Positions 16,494 to 27,734 of a stretch of DNA of 64,000 nucleotides are shown here, in pieces (the stretch's first letter is position 1; every line of letters begins with the position of its first letter). Source of the DNA: Vagococcus humatus (GTDB lineage Bacteria > Bacillota > Bacilli > Lactobacillales > Vagococcaceae); NCBI RefSeq assembly GCF_003950325.1, contig NZ_PXZH01000002.1, forward strand, positions 62,001 to 126,000, written 5' to 3'. The notes beneath the pieces were generated by a model. That model ran no database searches and was not told the origin of the DNA. It saw nothing but the letters and a program-made list of their open reading frames with translations. The position numbers and the translations under genes are program-made.

Positions 16494-17423
16494 TTAATAT
16501 TTAGTTAAGTAAATGTCATCTATCCGGTGATTCGTTGTTTTGTGGATAATGACGTCTGCATTGTTGCGTGTTGGTAAAATAAACTCTTCTAAGTTTTTCA
16601 AGTTAACATTTTTCCAAACGCGTTTAGCCATGTTTAAGGCTTCTTCTCTTGGGCCTGTAGCATAAGAGTAATAGAAATTATCTTTGTCTTGAAAAGCAGT
16701 ATCTAATAGTGCTTCAAACCGTTCTAAATACCATTCTTCAGCTTGTTCAGGCTCGGCATCGATATAAATCGAGAAGTCAAAGAAGTCACTCATATAAATT
16801 TGTTGGTTACTAGGAAGTTGTAAAACATTAATCCCTTCAACAATAACGATATCTGGATCAACTAAAGTTTCAGTTGTATCAGGTACAATATCATAAATTT
16901 CATGAGAGTAAACAGGCATGTCTACTTTTTCTTTACCACTTTTTACTTCATCTAAGAAGTTAATCAGTTTTTCCATGTCATAACTTTCAGGAAATCCTTT
17001 TCGGTTCATAAGCCCTTGTTCTTCTAACACTTGGTTAGGATAAAGGAAGCCGTCTGTTGTAACTAGATAAACATTTCGTCTTCTAAACGTACGAGCGATA
17101 ATCATTTGTAGCAATCTAGCAGCTGTACTTTTACCTACGGCTACACTTCCGGCTACGCCAATAATAAATGGTGAGGATTCCCCAGTATAAGATTGCATAA
17201 ATAATCCCTTACTAAGTTGTAGGGACTCGTATTCTTTCATATAAATATGAATAAGGTGGGTGAGTGGAATATAGATGTCTTGGACATCTTGTAAGGAAAT
17301 ATTATCGTTAAAGCTTTTGATTTGTTGCAATTCTTTATCGGTTAAAGGCGGGGTGCCATTTTTCCGGTAAAAGCTTTTCCACTCATCTCTTGAAAAGCGA
17401 TAATACTTCTTTGAGTTTTCCAT
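16494..17423 (-). CDS. coaA: Type I pantothenate kinase
   Basis: A 309-residue enzyme that phosphorylates pantothenate, the first and usually rate-setting step of coenzyme A synthesis. The P-loop GVAGSVAVGKS is near residues 89-99, followed by VTTDGFLYPN and EGINVLQ, all typical of bacterial PanK-I (P-loop kinase fold, distinct from types II and III). The length is normal. The ATG follows GGAGGC. It lies directly upstream of guaA on the same strand. In this family CoA normally inhibits by competing with ATP. Confidence 0.95.
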   Translation of the reverse strand: MENSKKYYRFSRDEWKSFYRKNGTPPLTDKELQQIKSFNDNISLQDVQDIYIPLTHLIHIYMKEYESLQLSKGLFMQSYTGESSPFIIGVAGSVAVGKSTAARLLQMIIARTFRRRNVYLVTTDGFLYPNQVLEEQGLMNRKGFPESYDMEKLINFLDEVKSGKEKVDMPVYSHEIYDIVPDTTETLVDPDIVIVEGINVLQLPSNQQIYMSDFFDFSIYIDAEPEQAEEWYLERFEALLDTAFQDKDNFYYSYATGPREEALNMAKRVWKNVNLKNLEEFILPTRNNADVIIHKTTNHRIDDIYLTKY

Positions 17424-17548
17424 TGGGTACTTGCCTCCAACAAATAATCACTAATTGAGCTGTCTAATGGGCTTATTCTAACATAAAAAAATAGGAAATA
17501 CCTAACATTTTCAAGAAAAAGTAGAAAAAGTTAGGAAATTTTCATTTT

Positions 17549-18079
17549 TTACGCCCAAGGCACGTCATATGATACGGCTTTAGCAAATTGCTCTTGAAAA
17601 TCTCTTTCTTTAAGTCGTTGTTGACGGCGTTCTTCATAACCTGCACACACTAGTTTTTCTTCCTCTGATTCTGGAATAACTCCAGGCACAGTAATATCTG
17701 TTTCCCAGTTCATTTTAGAAGGGACAGCAACGAAAGTCATAAAACAAGTAGCAGCTAAGTAACGTTCTCCAGTTGCTAAGTCTTCTCCCATAATTTTAGC
17801 GAAAACCTCCATAGAACGTTTCCCTGTTCCAGAGATAAAGGTTTCAACACAAACAGAATGATTTTCATAAATAGGATGTAAGAAATCAAGTCGGTCTGTT
17901 GAAGCTGTCACTGCTCCTCTACGGCAATGTCTTGATACAGAGATGGAAGCTGTATCATCAATATAAGCCATTAGTTGTCCGCCAAATAAAAAGCCAAACG
18001 GATTTAGTTGAGGGGGAAAGACACGGTGAGTTTGAATTACTTTAGACTCTTTGCAGTATTTTTTTTCAATATGTTCCAT
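17549..18079 (-). CDS. Acyl-CoA thioesterase, hotdog fold
   Basis: The ATG at 18079 follows GGAGGT at 6-7 bases and gives 176 residues; an ATG at 18100 precedes that site and is unlikely. The layout is that of the YkhA/BFIT-type hotdog acyl-CoA hydrolases: an N-terminal VFPPQLNPFGFLFGGQL containing the catalytic NxxGxxFGG region, then DDTASISVSRHCRRGAVT. These enzymes release fatty acids from CoA thioesters in the cytoplasm. It is transcribed divergently from the GDSL gene across about 230 bp. Chain-length preference is unknown. Confidence 0.85.
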   Translation of the reverse strand: MEHIEKKYCKESKVIQTHRVFPPQLNPFGFLFGGQLMAYIDDTASISVSRHCRRGAVTASTDRLDFLHPIYENHSVCVETFISGTGKRSMEVFAKIMGEDLATGERYLAATCFMTFVAVPSKMNWETDITVPGVIPESEEEKLVCAGYEERRQQRLKERDFQEQFAKAVSYDVPWA

Positions 18080-18312
18080 AAAAATTACCTCCATAATCAT
18101 TTATCAGTAAAGATATACAGTAGAAGTATAGCACAAGAATTAGCCTGTGCTAGTAATTTTGTTTGGTGTAAGGAAGAAACCTAGTTAAATTTATGGAAAT
18201 AGTGTTATATCACTATAAAAATGCCTGTTATTCATGTTAAAAATGTTAAAATCATGGTAAGATAAATGACAACTTGTTTCTCTTTGATTAAAGATGTAAA
18301 GGAAGTGATTAA

Positions 18313-18891
18313 ATGTATAAAATTATTTTATTTGGAGATAGTATTACTGCAGGTTATTACCATCAGGAAGTGACAGATCTATTAACTACACGTATCTCTC
18401 AAGCTTTTCCATTAGCAGAAGTAATCAATGCGGGGATCCCTGGAGACACCACAGTAGATGCTTTAGAAAGAATTGACCAACATGTTTTAACATATAAACC
18501 TGATTATGTGACAGTCTTTTTTGGGGCGAATGACATGGCAACCCACCATTTAAAGACCTCAGAAGATTACCGAGAGAACTTACAAAAAATAATAGATTTA
18601 ATAGGAAGAGAAAAAATCATTTTAGTTTCTCCCCCGGCTAATAATCCTTTACTGCATGTATTAGACCGACCAGAACATCGGCTAGAAAAATATGTGGAAG
18701 TGGCTAAAGAAGTGGCAGAGCAAAATGATATTCCGTTTGTGTCTTTATTTGCTGAGATGAAAAAACAAGAATCATTACGGCCTTTGTTACAAGAAGATGG
18801 TCTACATTTTTCTGAGGAAGGCTATGATTTATTAGCTCTTCTTATGAACCGAGCGTTACGAGAAAAAATAAAGGAAGGAGACGAAGATTAA
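18313..18891 (+). CDS. SGNH/GDSL-family hydrolase
   Basis: A 192-residue protein with the four SGNH blocks: FGDSITAG near residue 6 (nucleophile Ser), a Gly in block II (NAGIPGDTT), GANDM (Asn), and DGLHFSEEGY (Asp and His). It has no signal peptide, so it is probably a cytoplasmic esterase or lysophospholipase. The family acts on many acyl esters and the substrate is not predictable. Its stop overlaps the start of the next gene by one base (TAATG), so the two are translated together. Confidence 0.85.
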   Translation: MYKIILFGDSITAGYYHQEVTDLLTTRISQAFPLAEVINAGIPGDTTVDALERIDQHVLTYKPDYVTVFFGANDMATHHLKTSEDYRENLQKIIDLIGREKIILVSPPANNPLLHVLDRPEHRLEKYVEVAKEVAEQNDIPFVSLFAEMKKQESLRPLLQEDGLHFSEEGYDLLALLMNRALREKIKEGDED

Positions 18892-19490
18892 TGGGAGATC
18901 ATTATTACACAAATCAACCTAGTGCTACTCATCATTTAGAGACTTGGTCTTTTCCGTTAAAGGGAAAAACCTTTTATTTTACAACGGACAATGGTGTTTT
19001 TTCAAAAAAAACCGTTGACTTTGGTTCTAGAGTATTGATTGAAGCATTTCAAGATGAAGAACTACCAGAAGGTTCTATTTTAGATGTTGGATGTGGCTAT
19101 GGTCCGATAGGGTTAAGTTTGGCCAGTCAAACTCAACGTGAAGTTGAAATGGTAGATGTTAACGAACGGGCTTTAGAATTAGCTAAACTTAATGCAGAAG
19201 CTAATGATATTCAAAATGTCAAAATTTATTCATCAAATATGTACGATCAAGTAACTAATCAAAACTTTGCGGCAATTGTTAGTAATCCCCCAATTAGAGC
19301 GGGAAAACAAGTGGTTCATGAGATTTTAGAAAAAGCCTATGATCATTTAGTTGATAAAGGAAAATTAACCATTGTGATTCAGAAAAAGCAAGGCGCTCCA
19401 AGTGCAGCTAAAAAAATGGAAGAAGTTTTTGGTAATGTTGTGACATTGACCAAGGAAAAAGGCTATTATATTTTACAAAGTCAAAAATAA
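18891..19490 (+). CDS. RsmC-like class I methyltransferase (YbxB type)
   Basis: A 199-residue AdoMet-dependent methyltransferase with motif I LDVGCGYGPIG near residues 63-73 and the NPPIRAG motif that replaces NPPY in RsmC-like 16S rRNA guanine-N2 methyltransferases. Position supports this: B. subtilis YbxB lies just upstream of rpoB, as here. The usual N-terminal duplicated domain of gammaproteobacterial RsmC is absent, as in Gram-positive members. It probably modifies rRNA, though the target base is inferred. Confidence 0.8.
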   Translation: MGDHYYTNQPSATHHLETWSFPLKGKTFYFTTDNGVFSKKTVDFGSRVLIEAFQDEELPEGSILDVGCGYGPIGLSLASQTQREVEMVDVNERALELAKLNAEANDIQNVKIYSSNMYDQVTNQNFAAIVSNPPIRAGKQVVHEILEKAYDHLVDKGKLTIVIQKKQGAPSAAKKMEEVFGNVVTLTKEKGYYILQSQK

Positions 19491-19492
19491 AG

Positions 19493-19521
19493 TTGACAAA
19501 TCAAATGAAATACATTAGAAT
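19493..19521 (+). promoter_or_regulatory. Consensus sigma-A promoter of rpoB
   Basis: TTGACA (19493-19498), a 17-bp spacer and TAGAAT (19516-19521). It starts just after the methyltransferase stop and leaves a leader of about 225 bases before the rpoB start. Confidence 0.8.
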
Positions 19522-19600
19522 AATTAGATGCAAAAACTGTCTTAGATTACGGAAAATAGGGGATGAAATATTGTCCATTCCTTATTTTTGGAATAAAAAG

Positions 19601-19652
19601 CAAAAATAGAGATCAGAAAAGACTGAATATCATCTATTTTTGGTTTTTTTTT
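19601..19652 (+). terminator. Terminator-like hairpin in the rpoB leader (possible attenuator)
   Basis: CAAAAATAGA (19601-19610) pairs with TCTATTTTTG (19633-19642), with inner GAT/ATC and CAG/CTG pairs, followed by G and nine T (19644-19652). It lies between the rpoB promoter and start codon, about 75 nt downstream of the likely transcription start. A smaller hairpin ATTCC/GGAAT (19577-19594) precedes it. Confidence 0.6.
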
Positions 19653-19755
19653 GCCTTTAAAAGGTATTGTTACATACCGGTAATATAAACTTAATATTTG
19701 TAGCAATAATGTAATAAAGATGTGGTTTTGGAAAAAATTCAGAGGGGTGAAGAGC

Positions 19756-22700
19756 TTGGCTGGACACGTAGTAAAATACGGCAAGCATCGCGAAAGAAGA
19801 AGTTTCGCACGTATCAGTGAAGTTTTAGAGTTGCCAAACTTGATTGAAATTCAAACAGATTCTTATCAATGGTTTTTAGATGAAGGATTAAGAGAAATGT
19901 TTGAAGATATTTTACCAATCAGAGACTTCAATGACAAGTTATCGTTAGAATTTGTTGGATATGAACTAAAAGAACCTAAGTATACAGTAGAGGAAGCTCG
20001 TGCGCATGATGCTAATTATTCTGCGCCAATTTATGTGACACTTCGTTTAGATAACAAAGTAACAGGTGAAATTAAATCTCAAGAAGTATTCTTCGGAGAT
20101 TTTCCATTAATGACTGAAATGGGAACATTTATTATTAATGGTGCCGAACGTGTTATCGTTTCTCAGTTGGTTCGTTCCCCAGGAGTTTACTTTAACGGAA
20201 AAGTTGATAAAAACGGTAAAGAAGGTTTTGGTTCAACTGTTATACCAAACCGTGGTGCTTGGCTAGAAATGGAAACAGATGCCAAAGATATTTCTTATGT
20301 GAGAATTGACCGAACACGTAAAATTCCTTTAAGTGTGTTGGTTCGAGCATTAGGTTTTGGATCTGATGATACTATTTTAGAGATTTTTGGTGAAAATGAA
20401 AGTCTACGTCTAACTTTAGAAAAAGACATTCATAAAAATGCATCAGATTCTCGTACAGAAGAAGGATTAAAAGATATTTATGAACGTCTACGTCCGGGAG
20501 AACCTAAAACAGCGGATAGTTCAAGAAACTTGTTAAATGCTCGTTTCTTCGATCCTAAACGTTATGATTTAGCTGCAGTAGGACGTTATAAAGTTAACAA
20601 AAAATTAGACTTAAAAACACGTTTATTAAATCATACCTTAGCAGAAACATTAGTTGATCCTGAAACAGGTGAAATTCTATTTGAACGTGGCACAGTGATT
20701 AGTCATGAAGTCATGGATCAATTAGGCGAACATCTAGATAATGGATTAAACAGTGTGACTTACTATCCAACAGAAGATGGTGTAGTAACAGAACCGATGA
20801 CAGTTCAAGTTGTTAAAGTTCTATCACCAAAAGATCCAGAGCGTGAAGTGAATGTGATTGGCAATGGTCAACCAGCTGCAGACGTTAAAACTATTCGTCC
20901 AGCTGATATTATTGCTTCAATGAACTACTTCTTTAACTTAATGGATGGTATCGGAAAAGTAGATGATATTGACCATTTAGGTAATCGTCGAATTCGTTCA
21001 GTTGGTGAGTTGTTACAAAATCAATTCCGTATTGGTTTGGCTCGTATGGAACGGGTAGTTCGTGAAAGAATGTCTATTCAAGATACTGAAACACTAACAC
21101 CTCAACAATTAATTAATATTCGCCCAGTAGTGGCATCAATTAAAGAATTTTTTGGTTCTTCTCAGTTGTCACAATTTATGGACCAAACAAACCCATTAGG
21201 TGAGTTAACTCATAAACGTCGTCTATCAGCCTTAGGGCCTGGTGGTTTAACTCGTGATCGTGCTGGTTATGAAGTACGTGACGTACATTACTCTCACTAT
21301 GGTCGTATGTGTCCGATTGAAACACCAGAAGGTCCAAACATTGGGTTAATTAACAGTTTGTCTAGTTACGCTAAGATTAACCGTTATGGTTTTATCGAAA
21401 CACCTTATCGTCGTGTTGACCGTAAAACTGGCCGTGTAACAGAACATATTGACTACTTAACTGCCGACGAAGAAGACCATTACATGGTAGCTCAAGCAAA
21501 CTCTCCGTTAAATGAAGATGGAACCTTTAAAGAAGAGGCAGTTATGGCTCGTCTACAAAGTGAAAACTTGGAAGTTTCTACAGATAAAGTGGACTACATG
21601 GACGTATCTCCAAAACAAGTAGTTGCGGTAGCTACATCATGTATTCCTTTCTTAGAAAACGATGACTCTAACCGTGCGTTAATGGGTGCAAACATGCAGC
21701 GTCAGGCTGTTCCATTAATTGATCCACATTCTCCGTTTGTAGGAACTGGTATGGAATATAAAGCAGCCCATGACTCAGGTTCTGCTCTTGTATGTAAACA
21801 TGATGGAGTAGTTGAGTTTGTAGATGCGAAAGAAGTTCGTATTCGTCGTAGTAACGGCACATTAGATAAATATATGGTGACTAAATTCCGTCGTTCTAAT
21901 GCAGGTATGTGCTACAATCAACGCCCAATTGTTAGATTAGGTGAAAAAGTAGATGCAGGAGACGTTTTAGCAGATGGTCCATCTATGGAAGAAGGAGAAC
22001 TTGCTTTAGGTCAAAACGTTTTAGTAGCGTTTATGACTTGGGAAGGTTATAACTACGAAGATGCGATTATCATGAGCCGTCGTTTAGTAAAAGATGATGT
22101 GTATACTTCTATTCATATTGAAGAGTATGAATCAGAAGCACGTGAAACAAAATTAGGACCAGAAGAAATTACTCGTGAAATCCCTAACGTAGGGGAAGAT
22201 GCACTTAAAGATCTTGACGAAATGGGTATTATCCGAATTGGTGCTGAAGTTCGCGATGGTGATTTATTAGTTGGTAAAGTGACACCAAAAGGCGTGACTG
22301 AGTTATCAGCTGAAGAAAGATTACTTCATGCGATCTTTGGAGAAAAAGCTCGTGAAGTTCGTGACACATCTCTTCGTGTTCCACATGGTGGTGGCGGAAT
22401 TGTTCACGATGTTAAAATCTTTACTCGTGAAGCCGGTGACGAATTAGCTCCTGGCGTAAACATGTTAGTTCGTGTTTACATTGTCCAAAAACGTAAAATT
22501 CATGAAGGAGATAAAATGGCGGGTCGTCATGGTAATAAAGGGGTTGTTTCCCGTATTATGCCAGAAGAAGATATGCCATTCTTACCTGATGGAACACCAG
22601 TTGATATCATGTTGAATCCATTAGGGGTACCATCTCGGATGAACATTGGACAAGTGTTGGAACTTCATTTAGGTATGGCTGCTCGTCAATTAGGTATTCG

Positions 22701-23304
22701 CGTAGCAACACCTGTTTTTGATGGAGCCAATGAAGATGACGTTTGGGAAACTGTTAAAGAAGCTGGTTTAGCTAAAGATGCTAAAACAACTCTTTATGAT
22801 GGACGTACAGGTGAACCATTTGATAACCGTATTTCAGTAGGTGTCATGTACATGATTAAATTAGCCCACATGGTTGATGATAAACTACATGCCCGCTCAA
22901 CTGGACCATACTCTCTTGTTACTCAACAACCATTAGGTGGTAAAGCACAATTTGGTGGACAACGTTTTGGGGAAATGGAAGTATGGGCTTTGGAAGCTTA
23001 TGGTGCTGCTTATACTTTACAAGAAATCTTGACATATAAATCAGATGACGTTGTTGGTCGTGTGAAAACATATGAAGCGATTGTAAAAGGTGAACCAATT
23101 CCAAAACCAGGCGTACCTGAATCATTCCGTGTATTAGTCAAAGAGTTACAAGCTTTAGGTTTAGATATGAAAGTGTTAGATGGTGAAGATCAAGAAATCG
23201 AGCTTCGCGATATGGATGATGAAGAAGATGACTTGATTACAGTAGATGCTTTAGCTAAATATGCACAAGAACAAGCAGAAAAAAAAGCTGAGAAAAAAGA
23301 CTAA
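19756..23304 (+). CDS. rpoB: DNA-directed RNA polymerase subunit beta
   Basis: The TTG at 19756 follows GAGGGGTG and gives [15 protein letters not shown], the usual enterococcal N-terminus; upstream ATG codons in this frame lack a ribosome binding site. The product has 1182 residues. The rifampicin region ([16 protein letters not shown], then [13 protein letters not shown]) looks wild type, without an obvious resistance substitution. Other landmarks are [17 protein letters not shown] and, near the C-terminus, [21 protein letters not shown] in two stretches. It forms the catalytic centre of RNA polymerase with RpoC, whose gene follows after about 50 bp. Confidence 0.98.
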   Translation: MAGHVVKYGKHRERRSFARISEVLELPNLIEIQTDSYQWFLDEGLREMFEDILPIRDFNDKLSLEFVGYELKEPKYTVEEARAHDANYSAPIYVTLRLDNKVTGEIKSQEVFFGDFPLMTEMGTFIINGAERVIVSQLVRSPGVYFNGKVDKNGKEGFGSTVIPNRGAWLEMETDAKDISYVRIDRTRKIPLSVLVRALGFGSDDTILEIFGENESLRLTLEKDIHKNASDSRTEEGLKDIYERLRPGEPKTADSSRNLLNARFFDPKRYDLAAVGRYKVNKKLDLKTRLLNHTLAETLVDPETGEILFERGTVISHEVMDQLGEHLDNGLNSVTYYPTEDGVVTEPMTVQVVKVLSPKDPEREVNVIGNGQPAADVKTIRPADIIASMNYFFNLMDGIGKVDDIDHLGNRRIRSVGELLQNQFRIGLARMERVVRERMSIQDTETLTPQQLINIRPVVASIKEFFGSSQLSQFMDQTNPLGELTHKRRLSALGPGGLTRDRAGYEVRDVHYSHYGRMCPIETPEGPNIGLINSLSSYAKINRYGFIETPYRRVDRKTGRVTEHIDYLTADEEDHYMVAQANSPLNEDGTFKEEAVMARLQSENLEVSTDKVDYMDVSPKQVVAVATSCIPFLENDDSNRALMGANMQRQAVPLIDPHSPFVGTGMEYKAAHDSGSALVCKHDGVVEFVDAKEVRIRRSNGTLDKYMVTKFRRSNAGMCYNQRPIVRLGEKVDAGDVLADGPSMEEGELALGQNVLVAFMTWEGYNYEDAIIMSRRLVKDDVYTSIHIEEYESEARETKLGPEEITREIPNVGEDALKDLDEMGIIRIGAEVRDGDLLVGKVTPKGVTELSAEERLLHAIFGEKAREVRDTSLRVPHGGGGIVHDVKIFTREAGDELAPGVNMLVRVYIVQKRKIHEGDKMAGRHGNKGVVSRIMPEEDMPFLPDGTPVDIMLNPLGVPSRMNIGQVLELHLGMAARQLGIRVATPVFDGANEDDVWETVKEAGLAKDAKTTLYDGRTGEPFDNRISVGVMYMIKLAHMVDDKLHARSTGPYSLVTQQPLGGKAQFGGQRFGEMEVWALEAYGAAYTLQEILTYKSDDVVGRVKTYEAIVKGEPIPKPGVPESFRVLVKELQALGLDMKVLDGEDQEIELRDMDDEEDDLITVDALAKYAQEQAEKKAEKKD

Positions 23305-23357
23305 AACTGAAAACTATCGAGCTTGTTGGTCAATAAATGAAACGGAGGGAACACCTT

Positions 23358-26300
23358 TTGATCGATGTAAATAATTTCGAAAGTATGCAAATAGGGTTAG
23401 CTTCTCCTGAAAAAATTAGAAGCTGGTCATACGGTGAAGTAAAAAAACCAGAAACAATTAACTACCGAACATTAAAACCAGAACGTGACGGTCTATTCTG
23501 TGAAAGAATTTTTGGACCAACTAAAGATTGGGAATGTTCTTGTGGTAAATATAAAAGAATTCGTTACAAAGGGATTGTTTGTGACCGTTGTGGCGTTGAA
23601 GTAACACGTTCTAAAGTTCGTCGTGAAAGAATGGGGCATATTGAATTAGCTGCCCCTGTTTCACACATTTGGTATTTCAAAGGAATTCCAAGTCGAATGG
23701 GTCTTATTTTAGATATGAGCCCAAGAGCATTAGAAGAAATTATCTATTTTGCTTCTTATGTGGTGACTGAACCAGGAGATACTGCTTTAGAAAAGAAACA
23801 GTTATTAACTGAACGGGAATACCGTGAAAAACGTGAACAATATGGTCAAAGTTTCCAAGCAGGTATGGGAGCGGAAGCTGTTAAACGTTTGTTAGATGAC
23901 GTTGATTTAGAAAAAGAAGTAGTAGAATTAAAAGAAGAATTGAAAACTGCTTCTGGTCAAAAACGAACACGTGCCGTTCGTCGTTTAGATATTTTAGAAG
24001 CATTCCGTACATCAGGAAATAAACCAGGTTGGATGATCATGGATGTTGTGCCAGTTATTCCACCAGATTTACGTCCAATGGTTCAATTAGAAGGTGGCCG
24101 ATTTGCAACAAGTGACTTAAACGACTTATATCGTCGGGTAATTAACCGTAACAACCGGTTAAAACGCTTGTTAGACTTAATGGCACCAAATATTATTGTT
24201 CAAAACGAAAAGAGAATGTTACAAGAAGCAGTGGATGCTTTGATTGATAATGGTCGTCGTGGCCGTCCAGTTACTGGACCAGGTAACCGCCCATTGAAAT
24301 CTCTTTCTCATATGTTGAAAGGAAAACAAGGTCGTTTCCGTCAAAACTTATTAGGAAAACGTGTTGACTATTCAGGTCGTTCAGTTATCGTTGTTGGACC
24401 AAACTTAAAAATGTACCAATGTGGATTACCAAAAGAAATGGCTATTGAGTTATTCAAACCATTTGTTATGCGAGAACTAGTTCACCGTGAATTAGCTAGC
24501 AATATTAAAAATGCTAAACGTAAAATTGAACGTCAAGAAGACGAAGTGTGGGATGTATTAGCTGATGTGATTCGTGAACATCCAGTTTTACTTAACCGAG
24601 CACCGACTCTTCACCGTTTAGGTATCCAAGCTTTCGAACCAGTTTTAGTTGAAGGACGTGCTATTCGTCTTCACCCATTGGTTTGTGAAGCCTACAATGC
24701 TGACTTTGACGGTGACCAAATGGCGGTTCACGTACCATTAAATGAAGAAGCTCAAGCAGAAGCTCGTTTGTTAATGCTTGCTGCTCAACATATTTTGAAC
24801 CCTAAAGATGGTAAACCAGTTGTAACTCCTTCTCAGGATATGGTTTTAGGTAACTACTACTTAACTATGGAAGAAGAAAATCGTGAAGGTGAAGGAATGA
24901 TTTTCCGTGACCGTAATGAAGCAATTATGGCGTGGAAAAATGGCTATGTTCACTTGCATACACGGATTGGTCTACAAACCACTTCTATGCCTGACAAACC
25001 ATTTACAGATTGGCAAAAAGAACGTATTTTAATTACTACAGTTGGGAAATCTATTTTTAATGAAATTATGCCAGCTGAATTCCCATACTTGAATGAGCCA
25101 ACTGATTATAACTTAACTGTTCAAACACCAGATAAATATTTTGTTGAACCAGGAACAGATATTCCAGCTCATATTAAAGAGCAAGAATTGATTGATCCAT
25201 TCAAGAAGAAAAATCTTGGAAATATTATTGCAGAAGTCTTCAAACGTTTCAAAATTACTGAAACTTCTATGATGCTTGACCGAATGAAAAACTTAGGATA
25301 CCGTCACTCTACGTTAGCTGGTATGACTGTAGGGATTGCAGATATCGTTGTTTTACATGAAAAAGAAGGCATTATTGAAGATGCTCATAACCAAGTAGCA
25401 ACTGTTACAAAACAATTCCGTCGTGGATTAATTACAGATGATGAGCGTTATGAACGAGTTATTGGTATTTGGAATAACGCTAAAGATAAAATTCAGTTAA
25501 AACTTATGGAAAGTTTAGATGTGAAAAACCCAATCTTCATGATGAGTGATTCTGGAGCCCGTGGTAACATCTCTAACTTTACTCAGTTAGCAGGTATGCG
25601 TGGACTGATGGCTGCGCCAAATGGTCGTATCATGGAACTTCCAATTATTTCTAACTTCCGTGAAGGGTTAACCGTTTTGGAAATGTTTATTTCTACTCAC
25701 GGTGCTCGTAAAGGTATGACCGATACAGCTCTAAAAACAGCCGACTCAGGTTACTTAACTCGTCGTTTAGTAGACGTAGCACAAGATGTTATTATTCGTG
25801 AATCAGATTGTGGTACAGACCGAGGATTAGAAATTGCAGCTATTCGCGAAGGTAATGAAGTTATTGAAACTTTACAAGAACGTTTAGTTGGTCGTTATAC
25901 TCGTAAAGCTATTCTTCATCCAGAAACAGGTGCAGTGATTGTTCCTGCTGATGAATTAATTACAGAAGAACTTACGAAAGAAATTATGGATGCAGGTGTG
26001 GAAACAGTTACGATTCGTTCAGTCTTTACATGTAACACTAAACACGGTGTGTGTAAGAAATGTTACGGACGTAATATGGCGACTGGTACAGAAGTTGAAG
26101 TTGGGGAAGCAGTTGGAACAATTGCGGCTCAATCTATCGGTGAACCAGGTACTCAGTTAACTATGCGTACATTCCATACTGGGGGGGTTGCCGGAGATGA
26201 TATTACTCAAGGTCTTCCTCGTATCCAAGAAATTTTTGAAGCACGTAATCCGAAAGGACAAGCTGTGATTACAGAAGTAACAGGTTATGTAGCTGAAATT

Positions 26301-27017
26301 ACAGAAGATGCTGCAACACGTAGTAAAGAAGTAACCATCAAAGGAACAACAGATACTCGTACTTATCAAATTCCTTATACAGCTCGTATGAAAGTAGCTG
26401 AGGGAGATGAAATTCATCGAGGCCAACCAATTACGGAAGGTTCTATTGATCCTAAACAATTGTTACAAATTCGTGATGTGATTTCTGTTGAAAACTACCT
26501 ATTGCGCGAAGTACAAAAAGTATATCGTATGCAAGGGGTAGAAATCAGTGACAAACATATTGAAGTAATGGTTCGTCAAATGTTACGTAAAGTTCGTGTG
26601 ATGGATCCAGGTGATACAGATATTTTACCAGGTACTTTAGTAGATATTGCTGATTTTAAAGCACAAAACTATCAAACCTTAATTGCTGGTGGTATTCCTG
26701 CAACAGCTCGTCCAGTGTTACTTGGTATTACAAAAGCATCTCTTGAAACAAATAGTTTCTTGTCAGCTGCTTCTTTCCAAGAAACAACTAGAGTCTTAAC
26801 AGATGCTGCCATTCGTGGTAAAAAAGATCCATTACTTGGGCTTAAAGAAAATGTTATTATCGGTAAGATTATTCCTGCTGGTACTGGTATGCCTAAATAC
26901 CGTAACATGGAGCCTAAAGAAGTGGGAGTAGCTAGTGAAAATGTTTATAGTATTAGTGACATTGAAGCTAAAATGGCTGCTGAAGATGCTTTATTAAATG
27001 GATTAGATCCTAAATAG
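23358..27017 (+). CDS. rpoC: DNA-directed RNA polymerase subunit beta'
   Basis: The TTG at 23358 follows GGAGGG at 9 bases and gives [20 protein letters not shown], the normal family N-terminus; the ATG at 23337 precedes that site. The product has 1219 residues. The N-terminal zinc-binding motif has cysteines in CSCGKY and CDRCG. The Mg2+-binding active-site loop [12 protein letters not shown], bridge helix and trigger-loop regions are present, and a second Cys cluster ([13 protein letters not shown]) lies near residue 890. It is co-transcribed with rpoB and ends at a strong terminator. Confidence 0.98.
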   Translation: MIDVNNFESMQIGLASPEKIRSWSYGEVKKPETINYRTLKPERDGLFCERIFGPTKDWECSCGKYKRIRYKGIVCDRCGVEVTRSKVRRERMGHIELAAPVSHIWYFKGIPSRMGLILDMSPRALEEIIYFASYVVTEPGDTALEKKQLLTEREYREKREQYGQSFQAGMGAEAVKRLLDDVDLEKEVVELKEELKTASGQKRTRAVRRLDILEAFRTSGNKPGWMIMDVVPVIPPDLRPMVQLEGGRFATSDLNDLYRRVINRNNRLKRLLDLMAPNIIVQNEKRMLQEAVDALIDNGRRGRPVTGPGNRPLKSLSHMLKGKQGRFRQNLLGKRVDYSGRSVIVVGPNLKMYQCGLPKEMAIELFKPFVMRELVHRELASNIKNAKRKIERQEDEVWDVLADVIREHPVLLNRAPTLHRLGIQAFEPVLVEGRAIRLHPLVCEAYNADFDGDQMAVHVPLNEEAQAEARLLMLAAQHILNPKDGKPVVTPSQDMVLGNYYLTMEEENREGEGMIFRDRNEAIMAWKNGYVHLHTRIGLQTTSMPDKPFTDWQKERILITTVGKSIFNEIMPAEFPYLNEPTDYNLTVQTPDKYFVEPGTDIPAHIKEQELIDPFKKKNLGNIIAEVFKRFKITETSMMLDRMKNLGYRHSTLAGMTVGIADIVVLHEKEGIIEDAHNQVATVTKQFRRGLITDDERYERVIGIWNNAKDKIQLKLMESLDVKNPIFMMSDSGARGNISNFTQLAGMRGLMAAPNGRIMELPIISNFREGLTVLEMFISTHGARKGMTDTALKTADSGYLTRRLVDVAQDVIIRESDCGTDRGLEIAAIREGNEVIETLQERLVGRYTRKAILHPETGAVIVPADELITEELTKEIMDAGVETVTIRSVFTCNTKHGVCKKCYGRNMATGTEVEVGEAVGTIAAQSIGEPGTQLTMRTFHTGGVAGDDITQGLPRIQEIFEARNPKGQAVITEVTGYVAEITEDAATRSKEVTIKGTTDTRTYQIPYTARMKVAEGDEIHRGQPITEGSIDPKQLLQIRDVISVENYLLREVQKVYRMQGVEISDKHIEVMVRQMLRKVRVMDPGDTDILPGTLVDIADFKAQNYQTLIAGGIPATARPVLLGITKASLETNSFLSAASFQETTRVLTDAAIRGKKDPLLGLKENVIIGKIIPAGTGMPKYRNMEPKEVGVASENVYSISDIEAKMAAEDALLNGLDPK

Positions 27018-27025
27018 CATGAATG

Positions 27026-27058
27026 AAAAGTCTGGCATTTATTTGCCAGACTTTTTTT
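27026..27058 (+). terminator. Terminator after rpoC
   Basis: AAAAGTCTGGCA pairs with TGCCAGACTTTT and is followed by further T. The hairpin reaches the stop codon of the converging prepilin peptidase gene. Confidence 0.9.
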
Positions 27059-27647
27059 ATGTTCTAGAAAACCATTGCCACAAATAAAAGCTAACACTTA
27101 AAAAGGGAATAAAGGGTAAAGGAGCTTGCGTGGTTTTTTTCTTTAAAATAGTACAAATGAGCCAATAACAACCTGCTAACAAAATAGCTCCTAATAAAAT
27201 TTTTTGAGTAAGAATAACTCCTAATAAACCACTCCAAAAAGCTAGTAATAAAATATCTCCTTCTCCTAATAAAAAATGACAAGTATTTAGTAGAGTATAA
27301 AAAGCGTAAATAATGACACTTTTTTCTAGATGAAAAGAGTAGGAGGTAAGGATAAACTGCATCAATAAAATAGATAATACATACATTAGTAACGTACTTT
27401 GCTGGATATAGCAGCTCTCTTGGTCTTCCAAACTTAAAATAATATGCCAAAAAATAAAGAATAAATCATAGGGTAATTCATTAGCAGCTCTGTGGAAAAC
27501 AGCATATAAACTTATCCAAAAAAAACTAAGCATTAACTTGTGGATAAGTGTTTGATAGGGAGTTGTTTGGTAAAAAAAGTTATCCACAGAAAATGAATGG
27601 TGGATAAAATAAATAATTAACATGCTGAAATAGATAAAAATGATCAT
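27057..27647 (-). CDS. Prepilin peptidase (A24 family), competence type
   Basis: The ATG at 27647 follows GGAGG at 7 bases and gives 196 residues; the ATG at 27653 is too close to that site. The protein is very hydrophobic, with about six membrane segments. The second catalytic aspartate lies in LGEGDILLL, matching the GxGD motif of aspartic prepilin peptidases, and the first is probably the D of SLEDQES. In Gram-positive competence systems this enzyme trims ComG-type pseudopilins before their assembly. The N-terminal methyltransferase domain with zinc-binding cysteines found in longer PilD proteins is absent. It converges on rpoC. Confidence 0.75.
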   Translation of the reverse strand: MIIFIYFSMLIIYFIHHSFSVDNFFYQTTPYQTLIHKLMLSFFWISLYAVFHRAANELPYDLFFIFWHIILSLEDQESCYIQQSTLLMYVLSILLMQFILTSYSFHLEKSVIIYAFYTLLNTCHFLLGEGDILLLAFWSGLLGVILTQKILLGAILLAGCYWLICTILKKKTTQAPLPFIPFLSVSFYLWQWFSRT

Positions 27648-27734
27648 GTTCATACCTCCTTCTATAATAAAATTCGTTTAAAGGCAGGTTTTACATTGAA
27701 TAACTAACTAATTTATCCGATAATAGAAAAGAGA

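Noticed and set aside
19542-19784. Minus-strand open frame over the rpoB leader
   Set aside because: It covers the promoter leader and rpoB start, has no ribosome binding site, and its sequence comes from the hairpin and T runs.
27057-27653. Second minus-strand frame (27091-27450) as a separate gene
   Set aside because: It overlaps the prepilin peptidase gene in another frame and has no motif or ribosome binding site.
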